Source: Chitinophagaceae bacterium
GTDB taxonomy: Bacteria > Bacteroidota > Bacteroidia > Chitinophagales > Chitinophagaceae
DNA length: 64,000 nt
Assembly: GCA_016703625.1 (NCBI GenBank)
Contig: JADJBP010000004.1
Span: forward strand, 310,001-374,000
Direction: 5' to 3'
Shown: one piece after another, positions 52,668-60,374 of the stretch
Layout of the letters: each line of letters begins with the position of its first letter
Position numbering within the stretch: position 1 is the stretch's first letter
The notes under the pieces: generated by a model
Seen by the model: only the letters and a program-made list of their open reading frames with translations
What the model was told of the DNA's origin: nothing
Databases searched by the model: none
Made by a program: the position numbers and the translations under genes

Positions 52668-52687
52668 CTCCCGGTAACTATCGGGAG
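52668..52687. repeat. Imperfect copy of the TCCCGATAGCTATCGGGA palindrome
   Basis: CTCCCG-GTAACTAT-CGGGAG; over 18 bases it differs from the 23.16 kb palindrome at two positions only. It lies in the 92-base gap between divergent amidase and LptD genes, over the -33 region of the LptD promoter, so it could be an operator or a dispersed repeat. Confidence 0.55.
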
Positions 52688-52695
52688 TTTATAGC

Positions 52696-52703
52696 TATTT
52701 TTG
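52696..52703 (+). promoter_or_regulatory. -7 box upstream of the LptD-type gene
   Basis: TATTTTTG is an exact TAnnTTTG, 12 bases before the ATG at 52716, giving a very short leader. The -33 region is taken by the palindrome at 52668-52687. A TTG start at 52701 would fall inside this box and is rejected. Confidence 0.45.
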
Positions 52704-52715
52704 CCAATCTTAACT

Positions 52716-55416
52716 ATGAATCAACGCAACAAAGGTAAGGCAAAATATATATCGGTATTGGTATTGATACAGCTGTTGTTCACATTAACGATGAATTGCA
52801 GTGCCGGCGGTTTTAATGCAGGTGACTTTCACAGTTATTTAACGACTGATACCGTTCCGGTAAATAAAACCGACAGCCAGAAACTGAATAGTAACCTGGC
52901 AGCAGAGCCGCTTGCGCTAAAAATAAATCCGGATACAACTATCATTCCCAAAGCAGATACATTCTCTTTCAGAACATCAAAAGATGCACTGGATGCACCG
53001 GTATTTTATCATGCCGATGATTCGATGGTGATGGACATTCCTGCCAAAACAATTATTTTGTATGGCAAACAAACCAGTGTAAAATATATAGATAACGAAT
53101 TGTATGCACCCAGGATCGAATTTGACCAGCGAACCAATCTCGTGAGTGCCTACCTGTTAAAGGACAGTAACGGGAACGTGATCTCTTACCCGTTGTTCAA
53201 CCAGGCTGATTTTAAAACGCAGAGTGATACCATCAGGTTCAATATGAAATCCGGTAAAGGAATAACAAAAGGCACCTATACGCAGCAGGGAGAACTGTTC
53301 ATTTATGGCGAACGGATCAAAAAAGTGGATAATGATATTTTTTATGCTTACCGGGGAAGGTTTACTACCTGTAACCTGGATACGCCGCACTTTGCATTTG
53401 TAAGTAAAAAAATAAAATTCATCAATAAAAAAATGGCCATTACCGGCCCGGTGCATCCCGAATTTGAAAATGTACCCGTTCCCGTTGTTTTACCTTTTGG
53501 CATTTACCCGTTACAGACAGGAAGGCGTTCGGGCATACTGGCCCCGACATTTACGGCCAATGAACAACTGGGCCTGGCTTTGGAAGGGCTGGGTTATTAT
53601 AAAGTGATAAGCGATATGTGGGATGTTGTTTTGCAGGGAACTATTTATTCCTATGGCGGGTGGACGGCCAATTTGAGTCCGCGGTATTATAAACGGTACC
53701 GTTACCAGGGAAGTATGTCGGTGGATATTCAACGCCTGAGAGACCTCGACCGGTCGGGGGCCCGCAATTTTAATGTACGCTGGAATCACAGTTCCGATTC
53801 AAAAGCCCGTCCCGGCGTAAGTTTCAATGCCAGCCTCAATGCAGGCAGCAGCGGGTGTAATTCATCGGTTCCCAACAGCCCGCAACGTAATTTTCAAAAC
53901 CAGCTGAATTCTTCCATCACGTATTCAAAAATATGGAAGGACAAACCGTTTAACCTGAATGTGAGCGGTAACCACAATCAAAACACCAACACCAAACAGG
54001 TCAACATCAATTTACCGGATATTGGTTTTAATGTAAACACCCTGTATCCTTTTCGCCGTAAGGAAGTGATCGGGCAATACAAATGGTTTGAGAATATCGG
54101 GATTGCATTAAATACCAATGTGCGCAGCCTTTCTTCATTTTATGATACGCTGGGCAATTTCTTTGGTGAGTTTGCCAGGAATTATCAATGGGGTGCTGCT
54201 CATAATGTACCCATTTCTTTATCCCTGCCGCAGATCGGTAATTTCCAGATTGCACCCAATATTTCGTACCAGGAAAAATGGTACCAGGAAAAATTTACCA
54301 GGCGCTGGAACAGCTGCAGATAAAAAAATAGACACCAGCATCCGGAAAGGATTTTTTACTGCCCGTGAAATGAGTTTTGGCATGGGTATCTCCACCCGCA
54401 TCTTCGGGATGTTCACTTTTAAAAAGAACAGTAAGGTACAGGCCATACGCCATGAAATACGGCCCACATTATCGGCCAGTTATAAACCGGATATGAACAA
54501 GCAGTTCTGGTATACATCGCAGATCGACAGTGCTGGAAATTCCCGCAGGTTTTCCTATTATGAACGCAGTGTTTTTGGGGCATTTGGTGAAGGCAGGTTT
54601 GGCGGGTTAAATTTTGGGATCGATAATAATATCCAGATGAAAGTGCGTAACAAAAAAGATACATCTGCTGCCGCAGTTAAAAAGATCACCCTCATCGATG
54701 GATTCAGTATCACCAGCGGGTATAATTTCCTGCAGGATTCCTTCAGGCTGAGCCCGTTTAATATCAATATGCGCACCAACCTTTTTGAAAAAATAAGTAT
54801 TTCGGCCAGCGCTGTTGTGGTACCTTATTTAACCAACAGTAACGGCGAATTTATAGATAAACTCGTGTGGAACAGGAAAGTGGCACTCGGCAAATTAACC
54901 AGCGCCAATATTGCCATTCAAAGCCAGTTTCGCGGCGGCGATAAAAATGAACAGTTACCGGTCAACAATCAAATGAACAGCGAGCTTAACAGCATTTCGG
55001 GATTGCCATTAAATGAATACCAGCAGGAAGCAGCCTATATCAGCAATAACCCGGGCGAGGTCGCCAACTTTAATATTCCCTGGAGTTTCAGTTTTTCATA
55101 TGCGTTTAGCTATAACCGTGTACCTAACGGATTGGGAACAGGCTATAAGGCATTTTTTTCTCAGAATGTAAGCTGGACGGGCTCACTAAACCTTACGCCC
55201 AAATGGCAGCTCGGTATGAACGGATCATACAATATTACCCTGAAAGACCTGGGCATGATCAGTATGTACCTGAGCAGGGAAATGCATTGCTGGCAAATGG
55301 CGATCAATATTTCACCGGTAGGAAAGTACCGCTCTTTCAATATAAGCATCAGTCCCAAATCGGGCCTGCTGCGCGACCTGAAAATAAACCGGACGAGGTA
55401 TTTTTATGATCTGTAA
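52716..55416 (+). CDS. LptD-type LPS assembly outer-membrane protein (one frameshift)
   Basis: About 900 residues. ATG 52716 with a signal-type N-terminus (YISVLVLIQLLFTLTMNCSAGG). An N-terminal OstA-like domain (MVMDIPAKTIILYGKQTSVKY to YAYRGRFTTCNLDTPHF) is followed by a large beta-barrel with many aromatic-ended strands (NLSPRYYKRYRYQGSMSVDI) and a terminal aromatic strand (RTRYFYDL). The frame breaks between 54300 and 54320 (FTRRWN to AADKKIDTSIRKGFF); one base restores it. It should insert LPS into the outer leaflet with a partner not seen here. Divergent from the amidase-MlaD-OstA unit. Confidence 0.85.
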
Positions 55417-55462
55417 ATGAGAACAGGTTAAGAAAGCTTAGTTATTTGGGAAAGTATAGAAA

Positions 55463-55583
55463 GGGAAGTTTTGGGAAGTTTAGGGAGGTTTAGAAAAGCC
55501 TCAAACACAGGTAACCCTTCTAACCCTTCTAACCCTTCTAAACCCTCTAACCGTTCTAACCTTTCTAAACCATCTAAACCTTC
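55463..55583. repeat. 9-nt tandem repeats with a loosely inverted 10-nt array
   Basis: Eight head-to-tail units of consensus TAACCCTTC/TAAACCTTC fill 55512-55583 and run into the plsC stop codon. Just before, GGGAAGTTTT, GGGAAGTTTA and GGGAGGTTTA (55463-55492) form a 10-nt array that resembles their complement, so the two halves could pair. It lies between the convergent LptD and plsC genes and may act as a terminator. Copy number is likely to vary. Confidence 0.75.
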
Positions 55584-56365
55584 TAAACAACTTTATTTTT
55601 CTCCACATACTCCTTCAGCATTACATTAAAAACCTTTTCTTTTAAATGGGTTACCGTTATTGATGTTGAAGAGACCGGCGGCAGAAAATGCATTTGTAAT
55701 TTCACCGGCAGCAGGAAGAATTTTTTATTGATCGGCATGGCTTTTTTGGTGCCGGTAATAATGCAGGGCATGATGTCTTTTTGTGTAGCTACGGCAAGCC
55801 TGAATGCACCGTCATAAAATGGTTTGATGGGTTCGGCAGAACGGTTCCTTGTTCCTTCGGGGTAAATGCACATGTGCATGCCAAGGGCCAGTACTTTTTT
55901 CATGGCTTCAAAGCTCTTGGTACGGCTTTTATCATTGTTGCGGTCAACCAGCACGGAACCTTTTTTATAGAACGATCCAAACAGTGGGATTTTGGCAAAG
56001 GATGCCTTGGCAATCGTTTTGTTTGGGCCGGGCACAAAAGGAGCCGATAAAGGAACATCCAGTAAAGCATTGTGATTGAAAACAACAATGTAAGCAGTGC
56101 CGGGTTTAAAATAATGTTGACCGGTGACCTTTACCGGGCATCCAATTAAAAATAGCCACACCCGCATCCAGATCCTTGACACATCAATAAAATATTTTTG
56201 TCCTTTTGGATCTTCCATTAGATTGGCCAGCATGGAAGGGATAAAAATGACCAGGAACGAAATTAAAAAAGATACCAGTCCCCATAAAGCCCAGATTCTC
56301 CCAAAAATGTTTAAACCAATCCCGGGAAGGCCTGCAGCGCTTTTAGTATTTATATGTTCATTCAT
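55583..56365 (-). CDS. plsC: 1-acyl-sn-glycerol-3-phosphate acyltransferase
   Basis: 260 residues with two N-terminal membrane segments. The acyltransferase boxes are clear: NHNALLD (His98, Asp103; HX4D) and YPEGTRN (Glu170-Arg173). It makes phosphatidic acid from lysophosphatidic acid at the inner membrane. The last codons abut the 9-nt repeat array. Eighteen bases separate it from ung upstream, so the two may be co-transcribed. Confidence 0.9.
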   Translation of the reverse strand: MNEHINTKSAAGLPGIGLNIFGRIWALWGLVSFLISFLVIFIPSMLANLMEDPKGQKYFIDVSRIWMRVWLFLIGCPVKVTGQHYFKPGTAYIVVFNHNALLDVPLSAPFVPGPNKTIAKASFAKIPLFGSFYKKGSVLVDRNNDKSRTKSFEAMKKVLALGMHMCIYPEGTRNRSAEPIKPFYDGAFRLAVATQKDIMPCIITGTKKAMPINKKFFLLPVKLQMHFLPPVSSTSITVTHLKEKVFNVMLKEYVEKNKVV

Positions 56366-56383
56366 TTAAATTACTTCAATTGT

Positions 56384-57067
56384 TTAAGGGGTCAATAATT
56401 TCCAGTCTATTGGTGCCTTGCCCTGTTTTACCAGTATATCATTTGTTTTGGAAAAATGTTTGCATCCGAAAAAACCTGCATGCGCCGATAAGGGGGAGGG
56501 ATGTGCAGCTTTTAATACAACATGTTTTGTTTCATCTACCAGTATTTGTTTTTCCTGTGCAAATTTACCCCAAAGTAAAAATACAATGCCCTTTTTCTCA
56601 TCGGATATTTTCTGGATGACAGCATCCGTAAAATCGCCCCAGCCAAACCGGGCATGACTGTTTGGTTCGTTAGCCCTAACCGTTAGTGCTGCATTCAGCA
56701 ACAAAACCCCCTGTTCGGCCCAGCGTGTTAAATTACCATAGGTGGCCGGCATGGCAATGCCGATGTCATTTTGAATTTCTTTGTAGATATTCACCAGGGA
56801 GGGTGGCGGCTTAATGCCATTTTGTACCGAAAAGCTCAGGCCATGTGCCTGGCCTTCGCCGTGGTAGGGGTCCTGTCCGAGTATTACCACCTTCAGTTTT
56901 GTAAAGGGGGTTTGGTTAAAGGCATTAAAGATGAGGGAACCCGGGGGATAAATGATCTTCCCGGCTGCTTTTTCTGTTTTTATAAAGGTTACGATCTGCT
57001 GAAAGTAAGGTTTGGTAAATTCATTTTTTAAAACTTCCTTCCAGGAGGCTTCCATTTTTACTTCCAT
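56384..57067 (-). CDS. ung: Uracil-DNA glycosylase
   Basis: 227 residues. Family 1 motifs: GQDPYHGEGQAHGLSF (Asp66 activates water), LLLNAALTV, and HPSPLSAH with the catalytic His. It removes uracil from DNA in base excision repair. I prefer ATG 57067 (MEVKMEASWKEVL), which matches family starts; an upstream ATG at 57088 would add seven residues. It is divergent from the tRNA-Arg gene. Confidence 0.94.
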   Translation of the reverse strand: MEVKMEASWKEVLKNEFTKPYFQQIVTFIKTEKAAGKIIYPPGSLIFNAFNQTPFTKLKVVILGQDPYHGEGQAHGLSFSVQNGIKPPPSLVNIYKEIQNDIGIAMPATYGNLTRWAEQGVLLLNAALTVRANEPNSHARFGWGDFTDAVIQKISDEKKGIVFLLWGKFAQEKQILVDETKHVVLKAAHPSPLSAHAGFFGCKHFSKTNDILVKQGKAPIDWKLLTP

Positions 57068-57101
57068 TTCAATTAAGTTTAGATGCAAAGTAAATTTTTC
57101 T

Positions 57102-57109
57102 TAGCTTTG
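57102..57109 (+). promoter_or_regulatory. -7 box of the tRNA-Arg gene
   Basis: TAGCTTTG matches TAnnTTTG exactly. TTTA at 57078-57081 is 20 bases upstream, three of four matching the -33 TTTG. Transcription would begin about 9 bases before the mature tRNA. Confidence 0.6.
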
Positions 57110-57124
57110 CGGCTGCAAAAAAAT

Positions 57125-57198
<74 letters not shown>

Positions 57199-57202
57199 CA
57201 TC

Positions 57203-57228
57203 AAAAAGCCTGTACAGGCTTTTTTTAT
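57203..57228 (+). terminator. Terminator of the tRNA-Arg gene
   Basis: AAAAAGCCTG-TA-CAGGCTTTTTTT: stem built on the palindrome AGCCTGTACAGGCT and closed by a T-tract, 4 bases after the tRNA. Confidence 0.9.
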
Positions 57229-57236
57229 TTACAAAG

Positions 57237-57400
57237 TTTCTTTAAATAAAAAAAATATCTATTTTTGCCTCCTACAATTTTCTGCTATGAAGTATTTAAT
57301 CAGCTAAGGTAAAGTATTGACTTCCTTAGTTATCATTTGGTACAACGCAAACCTGCGTGACAATTAATCTATTTTCTTACCATTTTATTTTAATACTATC
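57237..57400 (+). promoter_or_regulatory. Promoter and structured leader of the MATE gene
   Basis: TTTC 57237-57240, 19 bases, then TATTTTTG 57260-57267 (exact TAnnTTTG). The start codon of the exporter is at 57401, so the leader is about 125 bases. It holds a six-codon frame MKYLIS with TAA (57287-57307), a stem CTAAGG/CCTTAG (57304-57309, 57324-57329) overlapping that frame's end, and a second stem ACGCA/TGCGT (57345-57349, 57354-57358). It resembles an attenuator-type leader, unproven. Confidence 0.45.
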
Positions 57401-58807
57401 ATGGCCATTTTATCTCAAAAAATTCATACGTATTTTAAATTATTTAAACAGGCTCTAAAAGGCGATACCGGTGATTTTACTACCGGCAGTATCGATAAGG
57501 CCATTTTTTTACTCGCTATTCCCATGATCCTGGAAATGGTGCTGGAGGCCTTGTTTGCGGTTGTTGATATTTACTTCGTCAATAAGATCGGCATTGAAGC
57601 ATCTTCAACAGTGATCTTAACCGAAGCATCACTTACGATTTTGTATTCGGTAGCCTGGGGTTTATCCATTGGTGTAACCGCTTTGGTTGCCAGGCGGGCC
57701 GGTGAAAAAAACTTTAAAGCCGCATCTGAAACAGCCGTACAGGCCATTCTGCTGGGCTCATTCCTTTCACTTATCATCAGTGTAATTGGGTTTATTTTTC
57801 CAAAAGAGATATTGATGATGATGGGGGCCACAGAAAAGGTGGCCTCAGAAAATTATGTATTTACGCAGATCATGCTAACCGGTAACATCGTTATTGTACT
57901 GGTCTTTATCAACAATGCAGTTTTCAGGGGTGTTGGCAATGCTGCTATCGCCATGCGGGCCCTGCTGATCGCCAATGCCATAAATATTGTACTGGATCCG
58001 TTGCTGATCCTGGGGATCGGGCCCTTTCCCGAAATGGGCATTGTGGGAGCTGCAGTAGCAACTACCATTGGAAGGACTTTTGCCGTATTATACCAGTTCT
58101 ATTATTTATTCAATGGCAGATCGCTGGTAAAACTGGTACGAAATCAATTTACCGTGCAATTCTCTTTGATCTGGAATATTCTCAAAACATCTTCGGGCGG
58201 AATGTTCCAGTTTATCATCGGCAGCTGCAGCTGGATCTTTTTGGCCATGATCATTGCAGAATCAGGCCCGGCAGCGGTTTCAGGTTACGGAACTGCCATC
58301 CGCATCTGTATATTCACCATTTTACCTGCCTGGGGACTAGCCAATGCTGCTGCCACGCTGGTTGGGCAAAACCTGGGTGCCGGTAAACCCGAAAGAGCGG
58401 AAAGATCGGTCTGGCGAACAGCCTTTCTTACGTTTTGCTTTTTTGCAGTTGTTGCCGTCGTTTTCTTTGTTTTTGGGGAAAGCCTGATGTTGTTCTTTAC
58501 ACAGGATATTGCAGCAGTGGCAGAAGGCACAAAATGCCTGAAAATACTGGCTATAGGATATGTTTTCTTTGCTTATGGTATGATCATCAGCCAGGCATTT
58601 AACGGCGCCGGCGATACCCAAACACCCACCTATATCAACCTGTTCATTTTTTGGGCTTTACAGATCCCATTGGCTTATTTTTTGGCAAAGTACCGGGATA
58701 TGGGTTCAACGGGGGTATATATTGCGATAGGGGTTGCAGAGTCCTTACTGGCCCTGGTAAGTGTATTCATTTTCAGAAAGGGGAAATGGAAATTGGTAAA
58801 GGTCTGA
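57401..58807 (+). CDS. MATE family efflux transporter
   Basis: 468 residues and twelve hydrophobic segments. MATE signatures in the N-half: IPMILEMVLEALFAVVDIYFV, ARRAGEKNF and FRGVGNAAIAM; the C-half has TLVGQNLGAGKPERAER and QAFNGAGDTQTPT. Na+- or H+-driven exporter of cationic drugs or organic compounds. Expressed from its own promoter with a long structured leader. Substrate unknown. Convergent or co-directional read-through is limited by the terminator upstream. Confidence 0.92.
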   Translation: MAILSQKIHTYFKLFKQALKGDTGDFTTGSIDKAIFLLAIPMILEMVLEALFAVVDIYFVNKIGIEASSTVILTEASLTILYSVAWGLSIGVTALVARRAGEKNFKAASETAVQAILLGSFLSLIISVIGFIFPKEILMMMGATEKVASENYVFTQIMLTGNIVIVLVFINNAVFRGVGNAAIAMRALLIANAINIVLDPLLILGIGPFPEMGIVGAAVATTIGRTFAVLYQFYYLFNGRSLVKLVRNQFTVQFSLIWNILKTSSGGMFQFIIGSCSWIFLAMIIAESGPAAVSGYGTAIRICIFTILPAWGLANAAATLVGQNLGAGKPERAERSVWRTAFLTFCFFAVVAVVFFVFGESLMLFFTQDIAAVAEGTKCLKILAIGYVFFAYGMIISQAFNGAGDTQTPTYINLFIFWALQIPLAYFLAKYRDMGSTGVYIAIGVAESLLALVSVFIFRKGKWKLVKV

Positions 58808-58848
58808 TACTAACTATTTTAACACAAATAATAAATTTAGATACAAAT

Positions 58849-58880
58849 TTTGCCTTTCCATTAATTTAACATTATATTTG
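58849..58880 (+). promoter_or_regulatory. Strong Bacteroidota promoter of ompA-type gene
   Basis: TTTG at 58849-58852, 20 bases, then TATATTTG at 58873-58880: both elements match the Bacteroidota consensus TTTG-N19-20-TAnnTTTG exactly. The ATG at 58920 follows a leader of about 35 AT-rich bases. Best promoter in the window, in keeping with an abundant porin. Confidence 0.8.
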
Positions 58881-58919
58881 CACATAACTCAGATAAAAAT
58901 TTTAATAAAATTAAAGTTT

Positions 58920-60275
58920 ATGAAACAAAAACTAACACTAGTTCTGGCATTAGCTCTTTTAGCCACAAGTGCCTTTTCCCAAAAAAATACGAGAAAGGGA
59001 GAGAAAAAGGGTCCGCTTTTCGGTTTACATTATAATATGCAGGATTTTCAGGCACCCCTGGGTATTAAAGATCCGATAACCGGTAAAGTATACAGCAAGT
59101 TTAAAGATATGGATAAAGGATTTTCCTTGTCATATTGGAAAGGGATTCACCCAAAAATTGACGTTGCCATAAAAGCCAATTTTAGTTTCCGTGATTACCG
59201 TGCGATCCGTACCGGGCAAACACAAAAAACTGAATTCGGTGCTGAATTGGAACCAACCCTTAACCTGCGCCCTTTTGATGATGCGGCTTTATTAAATCCG
59301 TTTTTAACTGTTGGTGCCGGTGCAGGATATTACACAGATAAATTTGGTTTTTATATACCTGCAGGTCTTGGCCTCCAGGTTAATTTCAACAGCATAACTT
59401 ATATGTTTATCCAGGCTAACTACAGGTGGGACCTGACTAAAAAAGATCCTGCTTATGGCAATAAGAAAGTTACCGGTGACAACATCTTCTATTCAATTGG
59501 TTTAGCACAGAATATCGGTAAAGAAAAAGCACCACCGCCACCACCACCACCACCACCACCGGTTGTTTTAGATCGTGATGGCGACGGCGTTCTGGATGCC
59601 GATGATAAGTGTCCTGATGTTGCCGGTCTTGCTTCTTTACAGGGTTGTCCTGACAGGGATGGAGATGGTATCGCTGATGGTGATGACAAATGTCCTGATG
59701 TTCCGGGTCTTGCCCGTTACCAGGGTTGCCCGATCCCGGATACTGATGGTGATGGTATCAATGACGAAGTTGATAAATGCCCAACTGTTCCAGGTCTTGC
59801 CCGTTACCACGGATGTCCTATTCCGGATACTGATGGTGATGGTGTAAATGATGAAGAAGATAAGTGTATCAATGAAAAAGGACCAGCTTCCAATTTCGGT
59901 TGCCCGGTTATCAGTGAAGAGATCATCAAGCGTGTTAAATTAGCAGCTCAGAACATTTTCTTCGAAACTGCTAAATCTAAATTACTGGCTAAATCATTCC
60001 CTAAATTAAATGACGTTGTAACTATCCTGAACGAAAATCCTTCTTTCAAAGTACAGATCGACGGTCATACAGATTCACAGGGTGGTGACGAATACAACCA
60101 GGGTTTATCAGAAGAAAGAGCTGCTGCTGTTAGAGCTTACCTGGTTAGTAAAGGTATCGACGAAGGCCGTTTAGCTTCTGCAGGTTACGGAGAAACAACT
60201 CCGGTTGCAGATAATAAGACTGCTGCAGGACGTGCCAAGAACAGGAGAGTGGAAATGACTTTGAGAAACTATTAA
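58920..60275 (+). CDS. OmpA family outer-membrane protein with thrombospondin type 3 repeats
   Basis: 451 residues. Start ATG 58920 gives signal MKQKLTLVLALALLATSAFS; an in-frame ATG at 58878 lies in the promoter. An N-terminal eight-strand-type barrel (to about residue 200) is followed by ten prolines, then four Asp-rich DxDGDGxxDxxDKCP thrombospondin type 3 repeats that bind Ca, then an OmpA C-terminal domain (IDGHTDSQGGDEYNQGLSEER, NRRVEM) that binds peptidoglycan. It links outer membrane and wall. Codon use and promoter fit high expression. Confidence 0.94.
   Translation: MKQKLTLVLALALLATSAFSQKNTRKGEKKGPLFGLHYNMQDFQAPLGIKDPITGKVYSKFKDMDKGFSLSYWKGIHPKIDVAIKANFSFRDYRAIRTGQTQKTEFGAELEPTLNLRPFDDAALLNPFLTVGAGAGYYTDKFGFYIPAGLGLQVNFNSITYMFIQANYRWDLTKKDPAYGNKKVTGDNIFYSIGLAQNIGKEKAPPPPPPPPPPVVLDRDGDGVLDADDKCPDVAGLASLQGCPDRDGDGIADGDDKCPDVPGLARYQGCPIPDTDGDGINDEVDKCPTVPGLARYHGCPIPDTDGDGVNDEEDKCINEKGPASNFGCPVISEEIIKRVKLAAQNIFFETAKSKLLAKSFPKLNDVVTILNENPSFKVQIDGHTDSQGGDEYNQGLSEERAAAVRAYLVSKGIDEGRLASAGYGETTPVADNKTAAGRAKNRRVEMTLRNY
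59531..59560 (+). repeat. CCA trinucleotide run encoding the poly-Pro linker
   Basis: CCA/CCG codons in tandem inside the OmpA-type gene encode ten prolines between barrel and Ca-binding repeats. Seven identical CCA units in a row are prone to slippage, which would change linker length in steps of one residue without breaking the frame. Confidence 0.8.
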
Positions 60276-60298
60276 TAGTTTGTAGAGATATAAAAAGA

Positions 60299-60335
60299 AT
60301 CCCCCCGATGATGAATCGGGGGGATTTTATTTTAC
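60299..60335 (+). terminator. Terminator after the ompA-type gene
   Basis: AATCCCCCCGAT (60299-60310), loop GATGA, ATCGGGGGGATT (60316-60327): perfect 12-bp stem followed by TTATTTT. Separates the porin from the convergent ABC-F gene. Confidence 0.92.
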
Positions 60336-60374
60336 AAATGTTATTGATCTTTTTTAAAAGGAGATATTAATGCA

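Noticed and set aside
55512..55583. CRISPR array
   Set aside because: The units are 9 bases with no spacers and there are no cas genes.
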